A stretch of DNA of 42,795 bases from Bog-159 sp049511415 (GCA_049511415.1 JBEKYC010000087.1:1-42795); one strand, 5' to 3'; shown: positions 1-9,040, counted from the first letter of the stretch. Notes: generated from the sequence alone by a model not told the origin. A program made the numbers and translations.

Positions 1-518
1 AGCATGGGGGTTTTCCTTGAGGCAAACTGGTCCTCGATGGCCTGAAACGTTTTGGTGCGGATCGCCACGCTGGTTCGGGTAAACAGAATCGCAAACGGTA
101 TTGTGCGGCGAAATGCCTTCTCCTGGCTTCGCACCAGATTGATTGCTTTGACAGATTCGGCAGCATCCAGATGCGACCCCTGTGTCGGTATCAGAACCAG
201 ATCCGCCCGGCTGGTAGCATAGCTTGCCATCACCGAAGCGGTTCCTTCGAGATCAACAATGACGAATGCGCTGGCGCGGGCAGCTTCCTCTATCTGGTCG
301 ATGATAGTGTCCTCGGACACATCGCCCACGACCGAGATACGCTTGGGGAGTTCGGAGCGTTTTTTGGACCGTTCTGCCCAATGCGAAACCGGCTTGTTCG
401 GGTCCGCGTCGATGATGGTTACGGCGCCGCCTCGGTTGGCAAGTTCTGAGGCGAGCAGAACGGCCGACGTGGATTTTCCCGCGCCGCCTTTGGGAGTCAG
501 AAATACGATTGTTGGCAT
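1..518 (-). CDS. ParA/VirC1-like P-loop ATPase (C-terminus beyond window)
   Basis: Reading the minus strand from the ATG at 518 gives an open frame that runs off the window edge after about 172 codons. The N-terminus is MPTIVFLTPKGGAGKST, a deviant Walker A motif (KGGAGKST, residues 10-17) with the signature lysine of the ParA/MinD/Soj family. An IIDAD strand follows (Walker A' region, about 35-39), then a region with FVIVDLEG and later DLVLIPTQGS, as in ParA-type plasmid or chromosome partition ATPases and Agrobacterium VirC1. Members of this family bind ATP, dimerise and position DNA or protein cargo. A lone ParA-like gene without a ParB partner in view, next to repeats and a tRNA fragment, suggests an integrated plasmid-like or conjugative element. 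The family call is solid; the role (partition versus VirC1-like transfer function) cannot be decided from a partial gene. Confidence 0.85.
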   Translation of the reverse strand, partial: MPTIVFLTPKGGAGKSTSAVLLASELANRGGAVTIIDADPNKPVSHWAERSKKRSELPKRISVVGDVSEDTIIDQIEEAARASAFVIVDLEGTASVMASYATSRADLVLIPTQGSHLDAAESVKAINLVRSQEKAFRRTIPFAILFTRTSVAIRTKTFQAIEDQFASRKTPM

Positions 519-611
519 GACATCCACCACAAAGTTTGGTATGAGTGGGTCGGAGAATACACTATGGCTGGTCGAAGCTCAAGAGAATTCGGAAAGCTCT
601 CAGGCGGTCGT

Positions 612-830
612 CAGGATTCCACCAAACTTCGGATAGCCTTCTGAATCCCGTTTGGATTCCTTTAGGATTCTGGATGCATCCTGAATGCTTTCTGGCTTCC
701 AAATGGATTCGTTTGGGATTCGGAATGCCGTCTGACGCCAGTATGAATACTTTCCGGTATCGGATTGCCGTCTGGTATCGGATGGCTTTCTGGCTTCGGA
801 CTGCCTTCCGATTTCTTTTTGGATTCGATG
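612..830. repeat. Degenerate 18-bp tandem repeats upstream of the parA-like gene
   Basis: The stretch is built from imperfect copies of an 18-mer close to TCTGGTATCGGATTGCCT. The clearest consecutive copies are 753-770, 771-788 and 789-806, with another at 713-730 and many partial copies containing GGATTC. It lies about 100-310 bp upstream of the ParA-like start, on that gene's promoter side. An open frame on the minus strand (662-916, 84 aa) crosses it and would encode a proline/serine-rich hexapeptide pattern, but it has no recognisable ribosome binding site and ends inside the repeats, so I do not call it a gene. Iteron-like or centromere-like (parS) repeats are a reasonable reading next to a ParA gene, but this is inference. 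Confidence 0.6.
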
Positions 831-1129
831 GTGAACGGCGGCTGTCGGTGGTTTGAGAAGGGCATGGGCTTCACGCGGCTTCCCCTACTCAAGCGGCGGT
901 TCAGCCGCGTGGGCAAACGTTTGGGCTGCTAGTCTTACGCTTCTTCGGGTTATGTGTGACACCCCATCCTGGCGGCCCTCGCAGAACGGCGGGATGTCAG
1001 AGAAGTGTCACAGTTGAGGGGTCAAAACCCGTGAAAACGAAGGAACCAGCGTGAAGTCAGAAATGGCGCAAATCGCCGGCAGGCAAAGGGATTTGCTTTG
1101 ATTTGTGCGATCGGCAGGGAAGGGCGAAT
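831..1129. other. Non-coding accessory stretch with an 8-bp inverted repeat
   Basis: No convincing gene is seen here. The only ordered feature is a perfect inverted repeat, TGTGACAC at 955-962 and GTGTCACA at 1005-1012, separated by 42 bp. It could be a looped operator or the end of a mobile segment; nothing else supports either view. Confidence 0.4.
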
Positions 1130-1172
1130 CGGTTTTCAAGACCGCCGGTTTCAACCACTCACCCATTCCTCC
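1130..1172 (-). pseudogene. 5' half of a tRNA-Ser(UGA) gene
   Basis: On the minus strand, 43 nt from 1172 to 1130 match tRNA-Ser positions 1-42. There is an acceptor 5' strand GGAGGAA, then TG, a D-arm whose stem GGT/ACC pairs, and an anticodon arm with stem strands GCGGT and ACCG around the loop CTTGAAA (anticodon TGA). A TATAAT box at 1180-1185 lies 7 nt before the first base. After the anticodon stem the similarity stops. No variable arm, no GGTTCGAATCC T-arm and no TTCCTCC acceptor 3' strand is found in the following 200 nt. The gene is therefore truncated. The break lies at the anticodon arm, a common crossover region for tyrosine integrases, and the DNA beyond it carries the repeats and the ParA-like gene. 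Confidence 0.65.
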
Positions 1173-1193
1173 GCTCTCGATTATAGCGGTTTG

Positions 1194-3147
1194 TCAATAC
1201 TTCGAGAAACCGACTCCGTTGGTGGCGGAAGGCAGGTCGATGGTGGTCAGGAAGGTGGGAGTGCCTCCGGACATGGAGAAGGCGACGATGTAGGGGTCGG
1301 TTTCGCTGGTCAGATAAAGGTACTTGCCGTCCGGGCTGAGGGCCATCGCGGCGGCGTATCCCCAATAGACACCGACGCTGTCGGGCACGCCCGTGACCTG
1401 CTGCGAGGGCAGGTCCACAATGTAGAAGAAGTAGTTACTCGTGGCGAGCTCATACAACTCCTTTTGGTTGGGTGCAAGGGCGATGGGAAAGCCGCCCCAG
1501 CCAACCGGAATGGTCGATATGAGCAGGCCTTGGGCGAGGTCGACGGTGATAATCGAGCTCTGCGAATACTCCAGGCTGACGACGTAGGCGAAATCGCCGT
1601 TGGCGGAGAGGACGATATTGCCGGGCGCGGGCCCGCTGGCGCCGAGCGGAATGTGACTTATGACCGTCATGGCCGCGATGTCTATGGTCAATAATTGCGG
1701 GACGCAGCTTTCTCCGGTTGGACAGTAGTTTTCGTCCACATAGAGGGTCTCGCCGTTCGACGAGACAACGGCCTGCGAAGGCCGGTCGGCAGAGGTCAGG
1801 CTGATGGCGCCGATGATTTTCACCGCGGCCGTGTCTATGATCTGGATCTGCGCGACGCCTCCGGAGGGCGCTCCGATCAGAGCGTAGGCCTGGTTTCCAT
1901 TGGATTAGCGCGGGCGTTTCGGTGTTAACGATGGAGAGACTTCCGGCACCCATCACCGCGGCGCGGCGACCGCCGGCACTGACCTGCATGGTGTAAGACG
2001 TGTCATAAACGGCGCCGGTCCACCCGGACGGAATCTGCCCAGTGATCTGCGAAGTTGCGGGATCGACGATCTCGAGCATCGAGGAATTGAAGTTTGGAAC
2101 GTAGATGGCGGTTCCGTCCGCGGATACGGTGAGGGACACCATTTCACCGGGCGTGCCGGTGCGGGCGATTAACGCGCCGGTGGACGCGTTGATGGAGAGA
2201 ACTTCGTTGGCAACACCCAGCTCGATTTCAGAGCCATCCGGCGTGATGGCGATGGGACCTCCGCCGCCGGCGCCGGCGGGAAAAGTATCGACGACCGCGC
2301 CGCTGGCGATATCGAATACTTCGACGGCAACTTTGCCGGAACTGTTGGCCGGAAAATAGGCCAGCGATCCGTCCGGCGAGCCGACTACGGCGCCGACGGT
2401 TACGCTTTCGGGAAAGGAGATCTGCTGGACCACGGTGAAGGTGCTGAGATCCACAAGGGCGAATTGTCCGGAGTTATCTGAGAAGGCGCGGCCTTCGTTG
2501 AATGTGACGAGGGCGTAAGCATTGTCGGGGGTCAGCGCCACGCCTTGCGGATGAGACGATCCGGGATTGAAAGACAGAGTCGCGGAAGCGAAGGTGTTGG
2601 TGTTGAAGGCGATCAGCGATCCGGCTAAGAGATAGACTGTCTGGCCGTCACTCGAAATGACCGGTGGCGGAACGGGGATAGGCGTGAGATTGCCTTCGGC
2701 GGCGCCCGGCGTGGCCACGTCGAAGAGCGCGGAGTAGCTTGCGGTGGTGATGCCCAGGACCGAAATGCCGCCGTTCTGGACAGCCGCCACGTAGAGGCGC
2801 GTGCCATCGGGACTGAGGACGACGCCGTAGGGGCTGGCACCGTAAGCGCTGAGGGAAATGGTGGTGATGGCCGATCCGGTGGCGGTATCGAGCACCGAAA
2901 TGCTCTGCGCGTTCTGGTTGGCAACGTAGACCGTCCCGCCGTCGGCGGTGAGCGCCGCGGAGGAGGATCCCAGGCCGGCGACTAGGGTGGCGGCCGTCTT
3001 GTGGGTAGCCGTGGCGATGACAGAAACCGAGGATGGGACGGAGCAGCAGACCATGGCGTAGGCATGTTCGGCGCGCGCCGGGGAGACCAGCGGCAAGGTG
3101 CTCAAAACACAGAAAGCCAGAGCGGTCCAGAAGCGTTGATGGGTCAC
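1194..3147 (-). pseudogene. Secreted YVTN-type beta-propeller protein, interrupted by a frameshift
   Basis: The start at 3147 gives a signal peptide (MTHQRFWTALAFCVLSTLPL, cleavage near SPARA-EHA) followed by repeated blades of the type 'D-G-x-x-x-Y-V-A/V-N' with 'I-x-V-x-D-x-A-T', typical of YVTN/SMP-30-like seven-bladed propellers found in exported acidobacterial and archaeal proteins. The frame is lost at about 1900-1906: up to ETPALI the first frame is propeller-like. Beyond it the propeller continues in another frame (NGNQAYALIG, then through SPDGKYLYL) to the stop at 1194. A single base change in length would restore a protein of about 650 residues. Either the gene is a recent pseudogene or the sequence has a one-base error here. 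Substrate and partner are unknown; such proteins usually act outside the cytoplasmic membrane. Confidence 0.8.
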
Positions 3148-3269
3148 GGTCCCTCCTCTGCCGCGGCAGCTTCTTTAGTATGCATGGGGGCACATAGGAC
3201 TGCAAGGGCCTGGCCCTGTGCGGTTTTGCTCCTTACAACCGGCAGAGGACCTGCTAAACTCGGGGCTGG

Positions 3270-3286
3270 CTATTTATCCTAAATAG
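3270..3286. promoter_or_regulatory. 7-bp palindrome between divergent genes
   Basis: CTATTTA-TCC-TAAATAG is a perfect inverted repeat, 17 nt before the GloVer-repeat gene start and in the intergenic space shared with the divergent propeller gene. Its AT-rich arms overlap the expected -10 region of the plus-strand gene, so it may be an operator. The site is seen; the role is inferred. Confidence 0.35.
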
Positions 3287-3303
3287 AACTTACAGGACAT
3301 AAT

Positions 3304-4572
3304 ATGACCATCAAGCGGCAGAGTCTGATGTTACTCCCGATGCTTTCGGTGGCACTGGGAGTTTGCACTTATTACGCGGCGGCGCAAACCGCGGCTCCAG
3401 TACTTACAACCTTACATAGTTTCCACGGCGCGACCCGGGACGGATCTGCTCCCATTTCGGGGGTGGCGATCGGCGCCGGTGGCGTGCTGTATGGCACCAC
3501 AGGCAATGGCGGACCGCCGAACCTGGGAACGGTGTTCTCGTTGACACGGCCGTCCTCACCCGGCGGCAGTTGGAGCGAGATCGAAATCTACAGTTTCAGT
3601 GGACCGGATGGCGCCGTTCCGGTGACGACTCTGGCGATAGGAAGCGGTGAGGTGCTGTACGGGGCGACGGCACAAGGAGGCACGGGAAGCTGCTCCGGGG
3701 GTTGCGGCGCAGTCTTCTCTTTGGCCAGGTCGTCCGGAACGGCATGGACGGAGACGGTGCTGTACAGTTTCACGGGTGGCAGCGACGGCAGTTCGCCGAC
3801 GGGCCTGGCGCTCGGCAGTCATGGCGTGTTGTACGGCACCACGAACAATATCGCGAGTCCGGGCGTGGGCACGGTTTTCTCATTGACGCCACCTGCCGAA
3901 CCGGGCGGCACGTGGACCGAGAACGTACTGCACGCCTTCAGCGGGCCGGACGGTGGCGATCCCGTGGGAGGCGTGGTGCAGGCGGGGGGCGGGGCGCTTT
4001 ATGGAACTACATCGAGCGGCGGCGCCACTGATGTGGGCGTGGTGTTTCGGTTGGCGCCACCGGCATCGGCCGGGGGAGCCTGGGTGGAGACGGTGTTGCA
4101 CAGCTTCACGGGCGCCGACGGAGCGTTTCCGTCGGCGGGCGTAGCGATCGGCAGCGGCGGGATACTTTACGGCACCACCAGTCTGGCCGGCAGCTTTGGC
4201 GATGGCACGGCATATGCGCTGGCGCCGCCGGTATCGGGATCCGGCGGCGCGTGGACCATCACGGTACTGCACACGTTCTCCGGCAGTGACGGAAACTCTC
4301 CGGCGGCGCCGCTGGCGATCGGCAGTGGCGGTGTGCTTTTTGGCACGACTACCGCGGGCGGGGCTGCAAATCTGGGAACAGTGTTCGCGCTGTTGCCACC
4401 TGCGACGACAGGTGGGGCGGCCTGGACCGAAACTGTGCTGCACAGCTTTACGGGCGACCCGCAGGAAGGGTCCGCCCCCTACGCCGGGTTAGCGATCGGC
4501 AACGGGGCGTTATTTGGCACGACGACGAGCGGCGGTACGGCCAATCTGGGCACGGTTTTCGCGCTGCGATAG
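3304..4572 (+). CDS. Exported GloVer-repeat protein
   Basis: 422 residues. An N-terminal signal peptide (about residues 1-28, ending near YYAAAQ-TAA) is followed by seven tandem repeats of 50-60 residues. Each runs roughly as 'L-H-S-F-T/S-G-x-D-G-x-x-P-x-x-G-(L/V)-A-I-G-S-G-G-x-L-Y-G-T-T-x-x-G-G-x-x-x-x-G-T-V-F-x-L'. This is the choice-anchor tandem repeat called GloVer (TIGR03803), common in Acidobacteria and Verrucomicrobia. No C-terminal sorting anchor is present; the last repeat ends the protein. Seven repeats would fit a closed beta-propeller. AGGA precedes the ATG by 7 nt. Function is unknown; a surface or secreted role is inferred from the signal peptide. It is divergent from the YVTN propeller gene. 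Confidence 0.85.
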   Translation: MTIKRQSLMLLPMLSVALGVCTYYAAAQTAAPVLTTLHSFHGATRDGSAPISGVAIGAGGVLYGTTGNGGPPNLGTVFSLTRPSSPGGSWSEIEIYSFSGPDGAVPVTTLAIGSGEVLYGATAQGGTGSCSGGCGAVFSLARSSGTAWTETVLYSFTGGSDGSSPTGLALGSHGVLYGTTNNIASPGVGTVFSLTPPAEPGGTWTENVLHAFSGPDGGDPVGGVVQAGGGALYGTTSSGGATDVGVVFRLAPPASAGGAWVETVLHSFTGADGAFPSAGVAIGSGGILYGTTSLAGSFGDGTAYALAPPVSGSGGAWTITVLHTFSGSDGNSPAAPLAIGSGGVLFGTTTAGGAANLGTVFALLPPATTGGAAWTETVLHSFTGDPQEGSAPYAGLAIGNGALFGTTTSGGTANLGTVFALR

Positions 4573-4590
4573 CCGCGGGGCCGATTTCGT

Positions 4591-4608
4591 CAACAACTAT
4601 ATTTGTTG
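4591..4608. other. AT-rich hairpin after the GloVer gene
   Basis: CAACAA-CTATAT-TTGTTG is a perfect 6-bp inverted repeat 18 nt after the stop codon. There is no long T run, so it would be a weak terminator at best. Confidence 0.3.
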
Positions 4609-4634
4609 TTATATCAATTAGTTACAGGCGAATC

Positions 4635-4661
4635 TTGTCACTCGCGATGCTAGTGTGCTAA
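4635..4661 (+). promoter_or_regulatory. Degenerate CIRCE (HrcA) operator overlapping the groESL promoter
   Basis: TTGTCACTC at 4635-4643 and GTGTGCTAA at 4653-4661 are separated by exactly 9 bp. The canonical CIRCE is TTAGCACTC-N9-GAGTGCTAA; the left arm differs at two positions and the right at one. The left arm also reads as a -35 box (TTGTCA), and CTAAAA at 4658-4663, 17 bp on, can serve as the -10, so the operator would cover the promoter. The ATG of groES follows 75 bp later. HrcA repression of heat-shock chaperones is established for this element; no hrcA gene is in the window. Confidence 0.6.
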
Positions 4662-4735
4662 AAATGGTCTTCGGAGTCCGTTAACCGGAATCCGCATATC
4701 CCGTAAACATCAAATCTGGAGGTTTGAGAAAACTA

Positions 4736-5053
4736 ATGAAAATTCGTCCGCTCTACGACCGCGTTGTGGTCAAACGGATCGAGGATAAGGAAACCATGCA
4801 AGGTGGCCTTTACATCCCCGATTCCGCCAAGGAAAAACCGCAGGAAGGCGAAGTGGTGGCAGTCGGAAAGGGCAAGCGCCTGGAAGACGGCAAGCTGGTG
4901 CCCCTCGACGTGCAAGTTGGCGATCGGATCCTGTTCGGCAAGTACTCCGGCAGCGACATCAAGTTGGATGGTGACGAGTTCCTGATCATGCGCGAGGATG
5001 AAGTCCTCGGCATTCTGGAAAGTCAACCCAAGGTGGCCAAGAAAGCTTCGTAA
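4736..5053 (+). CDS. groES: Co-chaperonin GroES
   Basis: 105 residues starting MKIRPLYDRVVVKRIE. The heptameric GroES ring caps the GroEL cavity during ATP-driven protein folding in the cytoplasm. Family features in order: the N-terminal beta strand, the mobile loop (ETMQGGLYIPDSAKEKPQEG, about 18-37) that contacts GroEL, VVAVGKGK, and the C-terminal VGDRILFGKYSG...EFLIMREDEVLGIL. An upstream in-frame TTG at 4724 sits 1 nt from GGAGG (4718-4722) and cannot use it. The ATG at 4736 has that site 13 nt upstream, longish but the only plausible start, and it gives the standard N-terminus. A short lysine/serine tail follows the conserved end. First gene of a two-gene operon with groEL (12-bp gap), probably under HrcA/CIRCE control. 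Confidence 0.98.
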   Translation: MKIRPLYDRVVVKRIEDKETMQGGLYIPDSAKEKPQEGEVVAVGKGKRLEDGKLVPLDVQVGDRILFGKYSGSDIKLDGDEFLIMREDEVLGILESQPKVAKKAS

Positions 5054-5065
5054 GGAGAGAAATCA

Positions 5066-6694
<1,629 letters not shown>

Positions 6695-6722
6695 GCGGTA
6701 GTTCAAAGATAGAAGATAGAAG

Positions 6723-6756
6723 GCCGCGCTTCCCACAAGGGGGAGCGCGGCTTTTG
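6723..6756 (+). terminator. Rho-independent terminator of groESL
   Basis: GCCGCGCTTCCC (6723-6734) pairs with GGGGAGCGCGGC (6740-6751) around a 5-nt loop, with one G-U pair, and is followed by TTTTGCTTT. It lies 28 nt after the groEL stop. Read on the minus strand the same hairpin also follows the broken HNH gene, though with a weaker U tract. Confidence 0.85.
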
Positions 6757-6784
6757 CTTTGAGGGGCGGATGGGATGATTGATC

Positions 6785-6970
6785 TCAGCGATTGCAGACC
6801 ATGCAAGAGTAGGCGAGATTATCCGCGACCGTGCGGCCTCCGTGCTGCCGACCGATAACGTGGTCAACCTCGTGCGAAAAAGCAGCGTCATCCTCGTGAA
6901 TCAGACAATACTCGCATCGCAGCATGGCGCGCCCCGCGACGAGGGCACGAAGCTGCGGGCTGATTCTCAA
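6785..6970 (-). pseudogene. Truncated HNH endonuclease
   Basis: 61 residues: MRISPQLRALVAGRAMLRC, then C-E-Y-C, HEVDHVIGRQHGG, DNLAYSC and CMVCNR, immediately followed by a stop. Full-length members of this HNH family continue from CNR with a KGS-type strand and 50-80 further residues, which are absent here in all three frames. The two zinc-binding CxxC pairs and the HxxDH part of the active site are present, so some folding is possible, but the C-terminal half is lost next to the groEL terminator. The gene overlaps its upstream partner by ATGA (6967-6970). HNH proteins of this kind are found singly or with small partners in many bacteria and may be nucleases of mobile elements; activity here is doubtful. 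Confidence 0.7.
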
Positions 6971-7227
6971 GGTCGGCTTGCCAGAATCAAGCGCGCCTTG
7001 GCCTTAGCCAGGCGGAGTATGTGCTCCAATTCCAGGAAGTGTTCTAGCTCGGCCTGCTCTTCCGGTGCGAGTGCCGACCGGCGGTTGCGCTCGATCAAGT
7101 CCGCAACGCGCTTCTGAGCCTTTTGGGATGGATGGAATTCGGCCACACCTTCGGGCGTACTGCCGCCAGCGACAAAGTCCACCAGCTCCAGATAGATTGG
7201 ATCGTTGAGGTTCACTGCCTCCATCAT
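6967..7227 (-). CDS. Small protein paired with HNH nuclease
   Basis: 86 residues, MMEAVNLNDPIYLELVDFVAGGSTPEGVAEF and then a helical, charged part with the acidic stretch PEEQAELEHFLELEHILRLAKAK. No domain is recognised by eye. It overlaps the truncated HNH gene by four bases, so the two are translationally coupled. Small proteins with the same IYLEFVDFIAAGTTP-like N-terminus commonly precede HNH or PIN genes in cyanobacteria and acidobacteria (from general knowledge of such pairs); an antitoxin-like or accessory function is inference. A second ATG one codon downstream is equally possible as a start. No clear Shine-Dalgarno sequence is visible. Confidence 0.65.
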   Translation of the reverse strand: MMEAVNLNDPIYLELVDFVAGGSTPEGVAEFHPSQKAQKRVADLIERNRRSALAPEEQAELEHFLELEHILRLAKAKARLILASRP

Positions 7228-7249
7228 ATGCCAAGTGACACCGAATCGG

Positions 7250-7490
7250 CGCTCTGGCTAGCGCAACGAGAGAAGCTGGGCGGCCAACCGAGATCAGGCA
7301 ATTTTCCCGCCAGATACCGAAGTGGTGATCGGCGCGCAGTTAAGCGGCCGCCGGGTGAGTCCCTCTGGTTTTGTCAGCCCGCAGCAACTCGCGGCGCACT
7401 CCGCAATCTCCGGTATGATAACCTGCGTGCCCTTGAGGACGAGTGCGGCGACACAGCCTTTGCATGATTGACTCCGATCAGGCTCACGAG
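7250..7490 (-). pseudogene. Decayed PIN-domain (VapC-like) toxin
   Basis: No single open frame, but pieces of a PIN toxin follow each other in different frames on the minus strand. VSLIGVN comes from a GTG that overlaps the upstream small gene by GTGA. DQSCKGCVAALVLKGTQVIIPEIA comes next, in the order of the helix and strand before the conserved acidic residues. Then VRRELLRADKTRG appears after a frame change, and RLAAQLLSLR after a stop. Intact relatives read PEIADYEVRRELLR as one run. At least one frameshift and two stops break it. The identification rests on these short motifs only, so the confidence is moderate. It sits directly downstream of a small intact gene in the usual antitoxin position. 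Confidence 0.5.
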
Positions 7491-7684
7491 AAGAGTTTGT
7501 AGCCTGCCGGTCGATTTTCATCAAGCGCCTGGCGCAAGGACTCGAAGGTCTCCCGCTGCTCGGCTTCGTCCCCATGCATCGATTCGTCCAGCAGTTTAAC
7601 CACGGCACGGGGATCCGCGCCTCGTTGCGGAAGGCCGGGCAGGGGTCCGCGCGAGTCCTCATAGAGTTTAGCGGTACGCGGCAT
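7484..7684 (-). CDS. Small protein in antitoxin position
   Basis: 66 residues from the ATG at 7684, which has GGAGG 4 nt upstream; an in-frame ATG further upstream is less well placed. The sequence MPRTAKLYEDSRGPLPGLPQRG and then DPRAVVKLLDESMHGDEAEQRETFESLRQALDENRPAGYKLFS is acidic, has no membrane segment and no recognised domain. Its stop overlaps the GTG of the decayed PIN-domain remnant, the typical spacing of a type II antitoxin-toxin pair. If it was an antitoxin, its toxin is now broken and it is an orphan. Function is inferred from position only. Confidence 0.6.
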   Translation of the reverse strand: MPRTAKLYEDSRGPLPGLPQRGADPRAVVKLLDESMHGDEAEQRETFESLRQALDENRPAGYKLFS

Positions 7685-7827
7685 TTTCCTCCGCATTGCT
7701 CCGCATTGATTGTACAACGCGGGTGACGACGCGGCATTGCGGGCCTGAATGCGCCCAGCAGGTCCAAGACAAAGGTCGATAACCGTTTCTTAACCGTTTC
7801 CGCATCCCGAATCCGCCCCAACAAAGC

Positions 7828-7833
7828 TATAAT
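7828..7833 (+). promoter_or_regulatory. -10 box of the 7856 operon
   Basis: A perfect TATAAT 22 nt before the ATG at 7856. No good -35 is seen at 16-18 bp. GAGGGAAAG follows as a ribosome binding site. An AACCGTTTC direct repeat lies just upstream (about 7780-7800). Confidence 0.45.
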
Positions 7834-7855
7834 CAAAGACGAACAGAGGGAAAGC

Positions 7856-9040
7856 ATGGCATCCACCACCACTTCAATTTCTTCCGTTACCACTGCGTCC
7901 GCCAGCGTGCGCTCGGCTGTCGAACGGGTGCCCTGGTACGTCTGGTGCTCCGTCCTCGGCGTCACCTCGGCCATGATCGGGGGCCAATGGGACATCTCCT
8001 GGCACCGGTCCATTGGCCGCGACACGTTTTGGACCCCGGCCCACCTGGCCATTCAACTCTGTGGCATACTGGCGGGCATTTCGTGCGGCTATCTGATCCT
8101 GGCGACCACGTTCGGCAACTTCTCGCGACTGCGGGAAACGTCGGTCAAACTGTGGGGTTTTCAAGGTCCGCTGGGAGCTTTCATCGCGGCCTGGGGCGGC
8201 GTGGCCATGATTACCTCCGCGCCGTTTGACAACTGGTGGCACGACGCTTACGGTCTGGACGTCAAGATCCTGAGCCCACCGCACGTGCTATTGATTCTGG
8301 GCAATCTGGCCGTCAACACCGGCACATTGATTCTCATTTTGGGAATGATGAACCGCGCACGGGCAGAATTTCGCGAGAAACTCAACTTGATGTTCCTTTA
8401 CGTCGGGGGCGTAGTGCTGGTCGGATTGATGCTGATGATCATGGAATTCTCATGGCACGCCCTCATGCACAGCGGCATCTACTACCGGGTGGTTTGCATG
8501 GTGGTGCCGCTCATCGTTGCGGGAGTGGCACGCGCGTCGGAAAAGCGCTGGGCAGCCACCACCGTGACCGCCGTCTACTGGCTGTTCTGGGCGGGCATGG
8601 GATGGATTCTGCCGCTCTTTCCGGCGGAGCCGAAGCTGGGGCCGGTCTATCATCAGGTGACCCAATTTGTGCCGCCAGAGTTCCCCATGCTGCTCTTTAT
8701 TCCCGCGCTGGCGTTGGATCTGTTTTGGAGCCGCACGCGGGATTGGAATAAGTGGACCCTGGCGGCCGTTTCCGGGCTGATCTTTCTGGGCGTGCTGATG
8801 GCCGTGCAGTGGCCCTTCTCCTCGTTCCTGAATTCGGGCGGATCGGAGAACTGGTTCTTCCACACCAATATTTACGATTACAACGCGCGTCCCACGTCCA
8901 TCAACGTGCGGCACATCTTCGTGCCGCCAGATTCGGCTGGCACCTTCTGGACCAATCTATCGCTGGCGGCTGTGTTTGCCTTCGTTTCCACGCGCCTGGG
9001 ATTCGCCTGGGGCGATTGGATGCGCCGGATCCGCCGGTAA
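7856..9040 (+). CDS. Polytopic membrane protein of unknown function
   Basis: 394 residues with about nine to ten predicted membrane helices (for example around residues 30-45, 62-85, 105-122, 140-160, 172-195, 200-218 and 295-315). The N-terminus is serine/threonine-rich and cytosolic-looking. Conserved-looking loops carry histidine and tryptophan: WDISWHRSIGRDTFWTPAHL near 42-61, FDNWWHDAYG, LSPPHVLL, and FSWHALMHSG. Repeated paired His/Asp at membrane edges suggests metal or haem contact, but this is a guess. GAGGGAAAG precedes the ATG. Four bases separate it from the next gene, which encodes a His/Met-rich membrane-anchored protein, so the two probably act together. I do not recognise the family by name. 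Confidence 0.8.
   Translation: MASTTTSISSVTTASASVRSAVERVPWYVWCSVLGVTSAMIGGQWDISWHRSIGRDTFWTPAHLAIQLCGILAGISCGYLILATTFGNFSRLRETSVKLWGFQGPLGAFIAAWGGVAMITSAPFDNWWHDAYGLDVKILSPPHVLLILGNLAVNTGTLILILGMMNRARAEFREKLNLMFLYVGGVVLVGLMLMIMEFSWHALMHSGIYYRVVCMVVPLIVAGVARASEKRWAATTVTAVYWLFWAGMGWILPLFPAEPKLGPVYHQVTQFVPPEFPMLLFIPALALDLFWSRTRDWNKWTLAAVSGLIFLGVLMAVQWPFSSFLNSGGSENWFFHTNIYDYNARPTSINVRHIFVPPDSAGTFWTNLSLAAVFAFVSTRLGFAWGDWMRRIRR

Noticed and set aside
662..916. 84-residue minus-strand ORF across the 18-bp repeats
   Set aside because: It has no ribosome binding site, ends inside the repeat block and its sequence follows the DNA repeat; two frames are open there.
1180..1197. TTGACA and TATAAT on the minus strand as a promoter
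   Set aside because: The two boxes are only 6 bp apart; TTGACA includes the stop of the propeller gene. Only the TATAAT is kept as a possible tRNA -10 box.
7294..8052. 252-residue minus-strand ORF
   Set aside because: It crosses the membrane-protein gene start, the small antitoxin-position gene and the PIN remnant in shadow frames and resembles nothing as a whole; only a short piece belongs to the PIN remnant.
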